A stretch of 36,732 nt of DNA, from the NCBI RefSeq assembly GCF_004682055.1, contig NZ_QUZU01000056.1, positions 1-36,732 on the forward strand. The letters run 5' to 3'. This DNA comes from Pseudomonas kairouanensis (GTDB lineage Bacteria; Pseudomonadota; Gammaproteobacteria; Pseudomonadales; Pseudomonadaceae). The notes beneath the pieces were generated by a model, which worked only from the letters and a program-made list of their open reading frames with translations, had not been told where the DNA came from and made no database searches. Positions 1 to 8,222 of this stretch are shown here, in pieces (within the stretch, counting starts at the first letter, position 1; each line of letters begins with the position of its first letter). The translations under genes and the position numbers were made by a program.

Positions 1-272
1 TTCTTGTCGATGCCAGCGGCCATGCCGTCAGTGGCAACGCCAGCCATGTCGGCGGATTTGGTCAGCACCCAGTTATGGCCCATCACGTTTTTCGGCAGGT
101 TGCCCGAGTGCTCCAGGTTCACAGTGAAGGACTTGCAGCTCTTGTCGATGGTGATTTCTTTAGTGTTGAAGGACATCTGGTCGGTGGAGTCGACGGTGAC
201 CGCGCACTCTGCAGCAAGCAACTGGCCGCTCGCCAGAGTCAGCAGGGAAACAGCAACGAGTTTGGCAAACAT
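1..272 (-). CDS. azu: Azurin precursor, 5' part (C-terminus outside window)
   Basis: Azurin is a periplasmic type-1 blue copper protein that carries electrons. The visible 90 residues begin with a 20-residue signal peptide ending in LLAA, then the mature start AECAV. They continue through the azurin hallmark stretch NLPKNVMGHNWVL, which contains the copper-ligand histidine of the NVMGHNW motif, and a following GVATDGMA segment. The remaining Cys/His/Met ligands lie beyond the left edge, so the gene is cut by the window and is not a pseudogene on this evidence. The ATG at 272 is preceded by GGAG at a suitable distance. A candidate Anr box lies about 70 bases upstream. Neighbouring genes do not share its function. 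Identification is by strong family resemblance over the visible part. Confidence 0.96.
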   Translation of the reverse strand, partial: MFAKLVAVSLLTLASGQLLAAECAVTVDSTDQMSFNTKEITIDKSCKSFTVNLEHSGNLPKNVMGHNWVLTKSADMAGVATDGMAAGIDK

Positions 273-340
273 GTGAATCTCCAAGGCAGGGTTTAAAAGA
301 CGTATTGGGACAAGGGTGCCTGATCCAGGCTGAAATTCTT

Positions 341-354
341 ATGATCTGAGTCAA
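341..354 (-). promoter_or_regulatory. Candidate Anr/FNR box upstream of azurin
   Basis: Read on the minus strand this 14-mer is TTGACTCAGATCAT. It matches the FNR/Anr consensus TTGAT-N4-ATCAA at eight of ten defined positions. It lies upstream of azurin and in its direction of transcription. A centre near 347 would put a class II start site around 306, giving a short untranslated leader before the ATG at 272. Anr control of azurin is known in P. aeruginosa; occupancy of this site is inference. Confidence 0.45.
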
Positions 355-458
355 CGGATTGTATACAACTTTAGGCTATCAGACTTATCAACACAATCTA
401 ACAGCTAAAGTCGTACGACCTTTCTATGATCGGCCCATCCCCCACTGGAGTCCGAGCC

Positions 459-515
459 ATGCACTTAAACCAACTGTTCAATGGCCTTTTGGCCGCGTAC
501 GCCTGCGGTAAGTGA
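459..515 (+). CDS. Possible 18-residue small ORF
   Basis: A short frame starts at ATG 459, eight bases after a GGAG ribosome binding sequence (447-450), and ends at TGA 513-515. The predicted peptide is MHLNQLFNGLLAAYACGK, mildly hydrophobic with one cysteine. It lies in the 330-base gap between azurin (minus strand) and the 60-residue protein gene at 603 (plus strand), and about 90 bases before the latter. The good ribosome binding site is the only support. It could be a leader peptide, an independent small protein or chance. I recognise no family. Confidence 0.22.
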   Translation: MHLNQLFNGLLAAYACGK

Positions 516-602
516 AGGCCAAGGGCGCTGCTAAGCTGCTACCATGGCAACCCAAGGCAGCTGCGCGCCGCCACCCTCACCTTCGACCCTAGAGGATCGC
601 CC

Positions 603-785
603 ATGGCCAAACCTAATTACTCCTTCGCAAAACGTCAGAGAGACCTGGCCAAGGAGCAGAAGAAAGAGGAAAAACTGCAACGCAAGAAAGCCGCTGCAGA
701 CGAAGAGGCCAATGGGCTGAACGCAGACGTCGATAGTGAAGAAACGAGCGACGAGACCGAAACACCAAAAGATCCGGCTGAATAA
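603..785 (+). CDS. Small charged hypothetical protein, 60 aa
   Basis: The function is unknown. The protein has a strongly basic, lysine/arginine-rich first half (about residues 10-30, likely a single amphipathic or coiled helix) and an acidic second half rich in Glu, Asp and Thr. There is no signal peptide, cysteine or membrane segment, so it is probably cytoplasmic. The start ATG at 603 follows GAGG (592-595) at a normal spacing. It resembles short conserved pseudomonad proteins that begin MAKPNY and are annotated only as hypothetical; that is a recollection of pattern, not a search. It is convergent with the transglutaminase gene that ends at 832, with a perfect-looking hairpin between them. 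Confidence 0.75.
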   Translation: MAKPNYSFAKRQRDLAKEQKKEEKLQRKKAAADEEANGLNADVDSEETSDETETPKDPAE

Positions 786-791
786 TTTCCT

Positions 792-824
792 TTGTGGTGA
801 ACCGGCCGACCCGGTTCGCCACAA
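792..824. terminator. Long hairpin between convergent genes
   Basis: A 14-base stem (792-805 with 811-824, one mismatch) closes a 5-base loop directly after the stop of the 60-residue gene and just before the end of the convergent transglutaminase gene. Neither strand has a clear uridine run after it. It may stop transcription from both sides by its stability, or may only be a 3' protective structure. Confidence 0.45.
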
Positions 825-831
825 TCTGCCG

Positions 832-1722
832 TTATTGCAGCGGCATCACCGTTACCCGCACTTCCGGGTCATGGTTCCCTCCCCCCAGGATCACCCCCCG
901 CAACGGCGACACATCCGAGAAATCCCGGCCCCAGGCCAGGGTGATGTGCTCCAGTGCCGGCTGCACATTATTCGTCGGATCAAAATCCACCCAGCCTGAC
1001 ACCGGGCAATACACCGACACCCACGCATGGGACGCATCGGCGCCGATCAGCCGTGGCTGGCCTGGCGGCGGCTGGGTGAGCAGGTAGCCGCTGATATAGC
1101 GCGCCGCCAGACCCCGCGAGCGCAGGCACGCGAGCATCAGGTGGGCGAAGTCCTGGCACACGCCACGACGGCGCTCCAGCACTTCCACCAACGGTGTGGC
1201 GACTTGGGTGGCTTCGGCATCGAAGGTGAATTCGCTGAAGATTTTTTCCATCAGCGCCTGCACGCCGAGCAACAAGGGCCGCGCAGGCGCAAAGCAACTC
1301 TCGGAGAACTCAACGAAGGTTTGCTTCAAATGCACATAGGGCGATTCGAAGCGGTAGCGGCACGCTTCGATCACGTCCTGCGTCAGCGGCTGACTGCTGT
1401 AGGTGAGGCTATCGCGGGTCTTATCCCAGGCGGGCGACTGCTGAAAATCCAGCAGCGGGCGCGCGAGCACTTCCACCGTCAGGCTCGCGTTTACCAGCAG
1501 CTCATCGTGGGGACGTTCGAACGCCAGGCGCGTGATGGGGTTGCCGAACACATCCAGCTCATCACGCCGCGACGACGGCTGCGGGCTGATATCCAGTTGC
1601 TGCGCCGTGCAGCGTTGCCAGGCGCACGGCCGTGGCCACAGGTGCGCCAACTGCTGGGCCAGGGACACCGGGCTGTCGTAGTGGTAATGGGTATCGTGGA
1701 AGATCTGGTAGCGCGCACTCAT
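832..1722 (-). CDS. Transglutaminase-like cysteine amidase/ligase family protein, 296 aa
   Basis: This is a bacterial transglutaminase-like (papain-fold) protein. It has the N-terminal beta domain common to this family (starting near RYQIFHDTHYHYD) and then the catalytic core. The predicted triad is complete: Cys189 in RRGVCQDFAH, His232 in ASHAW and Asp248 in FDPTNN. There is no signal peptide, so it should act in the cytoplasm. The ATG at 1722 overlaps the stop of the upstream ATP-grasp/alpha-E gene (TGATG), which implies coupled translation. A GTG one codon earlier is less likely. Families with this neighbour set have been proposed, from comparative genomics of amidoligases, to make or trim peptide-type amide bonds. 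The substrate is unknown, and hydrolysis rather than crosslinking is possible. Confidence 0.9.
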   Translation of the reverse strand: MSARYQIFHDTHYHYDSPVSLAQQLAHLWPRPCAWQRCTAQQLDISPQPSSRRDELDVFGNPITRLAFERPHDELLVNASLTVEVLARPLLDFQQSPAWDKTRDSLTYSSQPLTQDVIEACRYRFESPYVHLKQTFVEFSESCFAPARPLLLGVQALMEKIFSEFTFDAEATQVATPLVEVLERRRGVCQDFAHLMLACLRSRGLAARYISGYLLTQPPPGQPRLIGADASHAWVSVYCPVSGWVDFDPTNNVQPALEHITLAWGRDFSDVSPLRGVILGGGNHDPEVRVTVMPLQ

Positions 1723-4208
1723 CACAACGACACCGTTTGCTGGCTGACATCATCCACATGGGCAAAGTGGCGCAACGCCAGGCGGTCCGACACTTGCCCA
1801 CTCTCATCGGCCACTGCTTGCAGCAGGTCGGCCAGGCCGTCCAGCGCGGCACGCACGCTGGACTCGCCAAACAACGGGTTCTCCAGGCAACCCAGGTCAA
1901 AGCGCGCAAGGCGCTCCACCAATGGGCCGAGGCCGGTTTCCCGGGGCACACCAAAATCATCGTTCAAACGGCGCAAGGTGCGGCTCACCAGCTTCAACTG
2001 GAACAGCACGGCGTGGGGGTTCTGCTCGTCCAGCAGCAGCAAGTCGAGCACCGGGATCAACTGCGGCACGGCCAGGTAGCGCGAACGATAGGTGATGCTG
2101 CTGTTGCCCAGTTCCAGCAACCACTCAAGCCCTGCCTGATCGAACACCGCCACGCCGCGCAGGAATGCCGCCAGGCTGCTGCTCAAGAACTGCAGGCGCT
2201 CGATACGCCGGCCCATCATCAAAAAGCGCCAGCCTTCATCGCGGGTCATGTCGTCCAGCGCGAAGCCAGACAACGCCGCCAAGGACATCACCAGGCGGTT
2301 GAGGAAGTCCAGCAACTCGCCAAAATCCGGCGTCTCGCTTTCCAGTTCCATGGCTTCGCGTTGCAACTCCACCAGGGCCTGCCAGTTTTCCCGGGACAAC
2401 TTGCCGCGCACCTGGGATGCCGCCCACTGCAAGCGCTGCAGGTTGGCCCGCAAGCTCGACGGCCAGTCATCGCCCAGCAGCGCTGCCAGCAGGCGCTCGG
2501 GCAACTCGCCCTCCTCCGGCAACAGGCGCAGGGTTTCCCCCAGCTCGACTGCCGCCTGCAAGGCCAAGGGATCGTCGCCATCTACATACCGCGCCAGCAC
2601 GATGCGCAACCAGCGCGCGCTGTCATCACAGCGCTCGCAGTAACGGCCAAACCAGAACAGGTTTTCCACCACGCGCGACGGCAGGTACGGGTCGCGGCGC
2701 ACCAGGTCATGGGCGCCAATGGCCCGCTGTGCTCGCCACTGTTCGCCACCCGGTGCGCGCTCGCCAAGCACCCAGGTGTCCTTGCTGGCGCCGCCGCGTT
2801 GCATCGACACCACTTCGGCATCTGCCTCGGCGGCCACGCGGGTCAGGCCGCCGGGCAGCACACGGTAACCTTCATCGCTGGCCACGGCATACACGCGCAT
2901 GCCAATGGCGCGATGTTGCAGGTGGTCTTCCACGGTGTGCCACACCGGCGCCTGGGACAGTTGCGCCAGCTCCTGGGCCACATAGGCGTAAGGCCGTGCA
3001 CGCATGCGTTCGGCCAGGGCCTGGCGTTGCTTTTCATTCAGGTCGCGGCCAAATACCGGGGCGAAGCTTTGGGAAGGAAACGCGGGCTTGATCAGCAGTT
3101 CCGGCAGTTTCTCCAGCGCTTGGGCGAGCACCGGCGCTTCACCGCACCACCAGGTCGCAATGGACGGCAGGATCAGTTCTTCACCAAACAGAAATTCGTT
3201 GATCTTCGGCAGAAAGCCCAGCAAGCCGGGGGACTCCAGCACGCCACTGCCCAGGGCATTGGCCACCAGCACGTTGCCTTGGCGCACCGCGTCCAGCAGG
3301 CCCGGCACACCGAGGGCCGAGTCGGTGCGCAGCTCCAGCGGGTCGCAGAAGTCGTCGTCCAGGCGGCGCATGATCGCGTGTACCCGGCGCAGGCCGCTGA
3401 GGGTCTTGAGGAACACGGTGCTGTCGCGCACGGTGAGGTCGCCGCCTTCCACCAGCGGATAACCGAGTTGGCGGGCAAGGTAAAGGTGTTCGAAGTAGCT
3501 TTCGTTGAAACGTCCGGGGGTGAGCAGCACGATCAGCGGTGGCTGGTCGTCGCTGGGCGCCTGGCGGGCCAGGGTTTCCTGCAGGGTACGGAAGAAACCG
3601 GTGAGGTGCTGCACCTGCAAGTCGCGGTACAGGTCCGGGAAGGCGCGGGACACGATGGTGCGGTTTTCCAACGCATAACCGGCACCCGACGGTGCCTGGG
3701 TACGGTCGGCGGTGACCCACCAGCGACCGTCCGGCGTACGCGCCAGGTCCACGGCGTACAGGTGCAGAAAAGCACCGTCCGGCGGCTGGATGCCCTGGCA
3801 CGGCCACAGGAAGTTGTTGTGCCCAAATACCAGTTCGGCCGGAAGCAGGCCTTCCTTGATCAGGCGTTGCGGGCCGTACAGGTCGGCCAGTACCGCATTG
3901 AGCAAGCGTGCACGTTGGGCGATCCCGGCGGACAACTGCTGCCACTCTTCGGCCGCCAGCACATGGGGCAGCAGGTCCAATTCCCACGGGCGGTCGGCGC
4001 CCTTGGGGTCGGCGTAGACGTTGTAGGTCACGCCGTTTTCCTGGATCTGCCGCGTCAGCAACGCCTGGCGCTGGGCCAATTGCGCGGGGGTGCTGCGCTG
4101 CAAATGGTCGAGCAGGCGCTGCCAGTGGGCGCGCACGGCGCCGCTGTCATCCAGCAGTTCGTGGTAAGTGCCCGCAGTCAGCGGGTAACGGTCGAGCAAG
4201 TCGGACAT
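1722..4208 (-). CDS. Circularly permuted ATP-grasp / alpha-E domain fusion protein, 828 aa
   Basis: Residues 1 to about 490 match the circularly permuted type 2 ATP-grasp family (DUF404/DUF407 type). Landmarks are YNVYADPKG, the LTPGRFNESYFEH segment near 229-241, LLIKPAF with a probable nucleotide-binding Lys374, and GGASKDTWVLG near 472-482. Residues from about 509 to the end are an alpha-E domain (formerly DUF403), starting LPSRVVENLFWFGRYCER. In many bacteria the two domains are separate adjacent genes; here they are fused. ATP-grasp enzymes join a carboxylate to an amine or thiol through an acyl phosphate, so a peptide ligase role is predicted. No substrate is known. Upstream lies a 98-base gap holding a REP palindrome, and downstream the small transglutaminase overlaps its stop codon. 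Confidence 0.92.
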   Translation of the reverse strand: MSDLLDRYPLTAGTYHELLDDSGAVRAHWQRLLDHLQRSTPAQLAQRQALLTRQIQENGVTYNVYADPKGADRPWELDLLPHVLAAEEWQQLSAGIAQRARLLNAVLADLYGPQRLIKEGLLPAELVFGHNNFLWPCQGIQPPDGAFLHLYAVDLARTPDGRWWVTADRTQAPSGAGYALENRTIVSRAFPDLYRDLQVQHLTGFFRTLQETLARQAPSDDQPPLIVLLTPGRFNESYFEHLYLARQLGYPLVEGGDLTVRDSTVFLKTLSGLRRVHAIMRRLDDDFCDPLELRTDSALGVPGLLDAVRQGNVLVANALGSGVLESPGLLGFLPKINEFLFGEELILPSIATWWCGEAPVLAQALEKLPELLIKPAFPSQSFAPVFGRDLNEKQRQALAERMRARPYAYVAQELAQLSQAPVWHTVEDHLQHRAIGMRVYAVASDEGYRVLPGGLTRVAAEADAEVVSMQRGGASKDTWVLGERAPGGEQWRAQRAIGAHDLVRRDPYLPSRVVENLFWFGRYCERCDDSARWLRIVLARYVDGDDPLALQAAVELGETLRLLPEEGELPERLLAALLGDDWPSSLRANLQRLQWAASQVRGKLSRENWQALVELQREAMELESETPDFGELLDFLNRLVMSLAALSGFALDDMTRDEGWRFLMMGRRIERLQFLSSSLAAFLRGVAVFDQAGLEWLLELGNSSITYRSRYLAVPQLIPVLDLLLLDEQNPHAVLFQLKLVSRTLRRLNDDFGVPRETGLGPLVERLARFDLGCLENPLFGESSVRAALDGLADLLQAVADESGQVSDRLALRHFAHVDDVSQQTVSL

Positions 4209-4265
4209 GGAACGCTCGGCAGAGGCAAAGGGGCTCAGATTAACCTACAAACACTGCAAATCTCC

Positions 4266-4293
4266 TGTGGGAGGGGGCAAGCCCCCTCCCACA
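4266..4293. repeat. REP-type palindrome between the two large cluster genes
   Basis: A perfect 13-base inverted repeat (TGTGGGAGGGGGC and its complement) around a two-base centre. It resembles the REP elements scattered through fluorescent Pseudomonas genomes. It sits inside the 98-base gap after the DUF2126 gene and before the ATP-grasp gene, so in the transcript it would form a strong hairpin that could reduce readthrough or protect the upstream mRNA. Confidence 0.8.
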
Positions 4294-4306
4294 TTTTTGA
4301 TCGCGT

Positions 4307-7300
4307 TTAGTCATTTTTATGGGGGAAACGCCGCAGATCCAAGGTCATCGGCAACTCATCGTTGATGACAACTTGTGGCACTGGAATATTACCGGGCGTA
4401 TGCCCCAACCGGAAAAACCTTGCCATCCGCCGACTCTCCGCCTCATTGGCATTCACCGGCAAACTGTCGTAATTACGCCCGCCCGGATGGGCAACGTGGT
4501 ACTGGCAGCCGCCCAGCGAACGCTGCATCCAGGTATCCAGCAAATCAAACACTAACGGCGCATGCACCGGGATGGTCGGTTGCAGGCAGTTGGCCGGTTG
4601 CCAGGCGCGATAACGCACACCCGCAACAAACTCGCCCACTCGGCCAGTGGCTTGCAGCGGCACCGGGATGCCATTGCAGGTCAGCAGGTAGCGTTGCGGT
4701 GGCAGCCCGGTCAGCTTGACTTGCAGGCGCTCCAGGGACGAATCCACATAACGCACCGTGCCGCCTACCGCGCCCTCCTCGCCCAGTACGTGCCAGGGCT
4801 CCAGCGCTTGGCGCAGTTCCAGTTCGATGCCACTGACGGCGTAGTCACCCACCTTGGGAAAACGGAACTCCAGGTGCGCGGCAAACCATTCGGCGCGCAG
4901 CGGGTAGCCGGCGGCGTTGAGTTCGACGATCACGTCGGCAAAGTCCTGCTCGATAAAGTGCGGCAGCAGGAAGCGGTCATGCAGCTCGGTGCCCCAGCGC
5001 GCCAGCTTCGGCGGCGCGTAGGGTTCGCGCCAGAAGCGTGCCACCAGGGCGCGCAGCAGCAATTGTTGGGTCAGGCTCATGCGCGCATGGGGCGGCATCT
5101 CGAAGGCGCGCAATTCCAGCAGGCCCAGGCGGCCGGTGGCGCCGTCCGGCGAGTAAAGCTTGTCAATGCAGAATTCGGCGCGGTGGGTGTTGCCCGTCAC
5201 GTCGATCAGCAGGTTGCGCAGCAGGCGGTCCACCAACCAGGGCGGGCATTGCTCGCCGGGCTCGGGCATTTGCGCGAAGGCGATTTCCAGTTCGTACAGC
5301 GCGTCGTTACGCGCTTCGTCCACCCGTGGCGCCTGGGAAGTGGGGCCGATAAACAGGCCGGAGAACAGATACGACAATGACGGATGGTTGTGCCAGTAAC
5401 TGATCAGGCTGCGCAGCAGATCGGGGCGGCGCAGGAAGGGGGAATCCTTGGGCGTGGCGCCGCCCAAGACAAAGTGGTTGCCGCCGCCGGTGCCGGTGTG
5501 GCGGCCGTCGATCATGAATTTTTCGGTGGTGAGGCGGGTTTGCCGCGCCTCTTCGTAAAGGAATTCGGTGCGCTCCACCAACTCATCCCAAGTGGCGGAC
5601 GGCTGCACATTCACCTCGATCACACCGGGGTCCGGCGTGACGCGAAAGTTGCTCAAGCGTGTGTCCGCAGGCGGCTCGTAGCCTTCCAGCAACACCGGGC
5701 AATGCAGTTCTTCGGCGGTGGCTTCGATGGCGGCCACCAGTGCCAGGTAATCCTCGACGCGCTCCAGCGGTGGCATAAACAGGTACAAACGCCCTTCCCG
5801 CGCTTCGGCGCACAGGGCGGTGCGCGTCAACCAATCGGCGGACTGATCCACTTCGGGCACACGTTCATCGACGGGCGCGGCAGCATCATGGTGTTGCAGT
5901 GTTGCCGTGCTCGGCAGGTCGGGCTGATCCTGGTTCGGGTCGGTGGGGTGCACAAACGGGTACTCCGCCGCTGTCACCCAGGGTTGCGACGCCAACGGCA
6001 GGCGGTAGCCCAGGGGCGAATCCCCCGGCACCAGGCGGCAGTGGTTATCCCGCAGGTACCAGCGCCCGCTCTGCCAGCGGTCGTTGGCGGCGGTGCGCGC
6101 CAGCGGCAGCACCTGGCCAATGACTTTATCCAGGCCCTGGCTGAACACTTTGCGCAGGCGCTCGCGCTCCAGGTCGTCGCTCAGGCGCGGGTCCTGGGCG
6201 GTGACGTTGTGCGGCAGCGCACCTTCGCGCCACAGGTAGTAGAAGTTGTCTTCAAAGGCCGGGAACACAAAGCGCGCCGGCAGCTTGAGGCGTTCGGCCA
6301 CACTGGCCAGGAAGCGCCCGGCCATGGCGCCGTCCGCGCCATAATCTTCCTGCTCGTCGGCGATCAGCGCGCTGTTGTGCCAGATCGGCACGCCATCGCG
6401 ACGCCAGTAGCAGTTGAGGGACCAGCGCGGCAGTTGCTCGCCGGGGTACCACTTGCCCTGGCCAAAGTGCACCAGGCCCTTGGGCGCGTAGCGCTTGCGC
6501 ATGCGCTGGAACAGCTCGGCGGACAGTCGGCGTTTGTCCGGGCCCAAGGCGGCGGTGTTCCACTCGGCACCGTCGGGGTCGTCGATGGACACGAAGGTGG
6601 GCTCACCCCCCATGGTCAGGCGCACGTCATCCTTGAGCAGGTCGCCATCGATCTGCCGGCCCAGGGCCTGGATCGCCAGCCATTGTTCTTCGGTGTAGGG
6701 CTTGGTGACGCGCGGCGCCTCCCAAATCCGCTCTACCGACATTTCGTGGGTAAATTCGCACTCGCAAGGTTCCACCAGCCCACTGATAGGCGCGGCAGAC
6801 GAGGGATCGGGGCTACAGGCCAATGGGATATGGCCTTCACCGGCGAACAGCCCGGAGGTGGCGTCCAGGCCGATCCAGCCGGCGCCGGGCAAATACACTT
6901 CGCACCAGGCATGCAGGTCGGTGAAGTCCACGTCGGTGCCTGAGGGGCCATCGAGGGCTTTGACGTCGGCGGTGAGCTGGATCAAATAGCCCGACACAAA
7001 CCGCGCCGCCAGCCCCAGGTTGCGCAAGATCTGCACCAGCAGCCAGGCCGAATCACGGCACGAGCCGGAGGCGTTTTGCAGGGTGAATTCCGGGGTTTGC
7101 ACGCCCGGCTCCATGCGGATCAGGTAGCCAATATCGGCGGCCAGGCGCTGGTTGAGCCCCACCAGAAAATCCACCGCTGGCAAGGGCGTGCGGTCGATCC
7201 CGGCCAGGTAGGCGGCAAATTGTGGCGTGAGCGGCAAGGTTTCCAGGTACGGCGCCAGCTCACGCTGTTCATCGGCGGCGTAGCTGAAGGGGATTTTTTC

Positions 7301-7597
7301 GGCGTAGGGTTCGAGGAAAAAGTCGAACGGGTTGAACACGGCCATCTCGGCGACCAGGTCGACTTCAATGCGCAGCTCGTCGGTCTTTTCCGGAAACACC
7401 AACCGCGCCAGGTAATTGCCCTGGGGGTCTTGCTGCCAGTTGATGAAATGCTGCTCGGGCAGCACTTTGAGCGCGTAGGACAAAATCCGCGTGCGGCTAT
7501 GGGCTGCCGGGCGCAACCGCACGATCTGCGGGCCGAGTTCGACAGCGCGGTCGTAGCGGTAATGCGTAACGTGGTGCAACGCGACATGAATCGACAC
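4307..7597 (-). CDS. Large transglutaminase / DUF2126 protein, 1096 aa
   Basis: The first 250 or so residues are a transglutaminase-like domain with a complete predicted triad: Cys180 in GSCRDSAW, His229 in DLHAWCEV and Asp245 in GLDATSG. From about residue 325 (RLTMGGEPTFVS) to near the C-terminus is the DUF2126 region, typical of this very large family and of unknown structure-based role. I place the start at GTG 7597 because AGGAGG precedes it by six bases and the family begins at SIHVALHHVTHYRYD. The upstream ATG at 7639 has no such support. No signal peptide is seen. It heads the cluster with the ATP-grasp/alpha-E fusion and the smaller transglutaminase. Such neighbourhoods are predicted to form peptide-like bonds, and nothing here identifies the product. 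Confidence 0.92.
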   Translation of the reverse strand: MSIHVALHHVTHYRYDRAVELGPQIVRLRPAAHSRTRILSYALKVLPEQHFINWQQDPQGNYLARLVFPEKTDELRIEVDLVAEMAVFNPFDFFLEPYAEKIPFSYAADEQRELAPYLETLPLTPQFAAYLAGIDRTPLPAVDFLVGLNQRLAADIGYLIRMEPGVQTPEFTLQNASGSCRDSAWLLVQILRNLGLAARFVSGYLIQLTADVKALDGPSGTDVDFTDLHAWCEVYLPGAGWIGLDATSGLFAGEGHIPLACSPDPSSAAPISGLVEPCECEFTHEMSVERIWEAPRVTKPYTEEQWLAIQALGRQIDGDLLKDDVRLTMGGEPTFVSIDDPDGAEWNTAALGPDKRRLSAELFQRMRKRYAPKGLVHFGQGKWYPGEQLPRWSLNCYWRRDGVPIWHNSALIADEQEDYGADGAMAGRFLASVAERLKLPARFVFPAFEDNFYYLWREGALPHNVTAQDPRLSDDLERERLRKVFSQGLDKVIGQVLPLARTAANDRWQSGRWYLRDNHCRLVPGDSPLGYRLPLASQPWVTAAEYPFVHPTDPNQDQPDLPSTATLQHHDAAAPVDERVPEVDQSADWLTRTALCAEAREGRLYLFMPPLERVEDYLALVAAIEATAEELHCPVLLEGYEPPADTRLSNFRVTPDPGVIEVNVQPSATWDELVERTEFLYEEARQTRLTTEKFMIDGRHTGTGGGNHFVLGGATPKDSPFLRRPDLLRSLISYWHNHPSLSYLFSGLFIGPTSQAPRVDEARNDALYELEIAFAQMPEPGEQCPPWLVDRLLRNLLIDVTGNTHRAEFCIDKLYSPDGATGRLGLLELRAFEMPPHARMSLTQQLLLRALVARFWREPYAPPKLARWGTELHDRFLLPHFIEQDFADVIVELNAAGYPLRAEWFAAHLEFRFPKVGDYAVSGIELELRQALEPWHVLGEEGAVGGTVRYVDSSLERLQVKLTGLPPQRYLLTCNGIPVPLQATGRVGEFVAGVRYRAWQPANCLQPTIPVHAPLVFDLLDTWMQRSLGGCQYHVAHPGGRNYDSLPVNANEAESRRMARFFRLGHTPGNIPVPQVVINDELPMTLDLRRFPHKND

Positions 7598-7772
7598 GGC
7601 GGCCTCCTGCGAGCCAGGGCATGGGCTTGACGTGCGCAAGACTTATGCCACAGCGGCAGTCATTGCGCTTTCTCGTAAGACCCGGTGCAGTACAGCACCA
7701 AAACGGCGCCAACGTACGGGCCTTGGTGCAAGAGCCGCACATATTTGTGGCATGGGGCGGCGAACCTAGCAA

Positions 7773-8222
7773 TCAGCGGGGTTTGTGCCGGGCAAGAATG
7801 GCTTCGCGCAGATGGCGCACTTCGAGCAGTTTCTGGCGCATTTCACGGTGGCGCTTGCTGTTGAGCAGCCACAACCCAAGCAACGGGAGCAACAAGCTCA
7901 AGGCGTACATCACCTTGTTCGGCTGATCATTGAGGGTTGGCAACATTGCCAGAAAGCACAGCCCTAAAAGCCCCACCAACGCTCGCGCCCAGTGGGGACG
8001 CCCACGCGCGATCATGAAATTGCAGTGCACCACCACCAGCGTGAGCGCGACCCCCGCCAGGAAGGAATACTTGGCGTTATCCGCCATGGACAGGTTTGGC
8101 ATGTAGCTATCAACGAACACGGGGGCTGCAAACACCAGGGTAAAAATGCACGCAAATATCGCCCCCATGAAGACCGGGAAATACGTCGAGAGAAAACTGC
8201 GAATGCTGGGCAGCTCATTCAT
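7773..8222 (-). CDS. Four-helix membrane protein, 149 aa, unrecognised (possible immunity-type partner)
   Basis: I do not recognise a family. Four hydrophobic segments lie near residues 14-37, 52-72, 80-96 and 104-121, followed by a strongly basic cytoplasmic-looking tail (about 122-149, many Lys/Arg/His). It is therefore an inner-membrane protein. The ATG at 8222 overlaps the stop of the upstream 305-residue gene (TGATG), so the two are translated together and probably work together. A small polytopic membrane protein coupled downstream of a protein with a hydrophobic hairpin is the usual layout of immunity to a membrane-active toxin. That is inference from layout only; an accessory subunit or transporter fragment is equally open. 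Confidence 0.7.
   Translation of the reverse strand: MNELPSIRSFLSTYFPVFMGAIFACIFTLVFAAPVFVDSYMPNLSMADNAKYSFLAGVALTLVVVHCNFMIARGRPHWARALVGLLGLCFLAMLPTLNDQPNKVMYALSLLLPLLGLWLLNSKRHREMRQKLLEVRHLREAILARHKPR

Noticed and set aside
1632..4310. An open frame of almost 900 codons on the plus strand across the ATP-grasp/alpha-E gene
   Set aside because: It runs antisense to a clear family gene in a GC-rich genome, its product is rich in Gln/His/Arg/Ala without a domain, and it crosses gene borders. It is a codon-bias shadow.
7597..7639. ATG start 42 bases upstream for the large DUF2126 protein
   Set aside because: The extra 14 residues do not resemble the family, and the GTG at 7597 has a near-perfect AGGAGG at the right distance.
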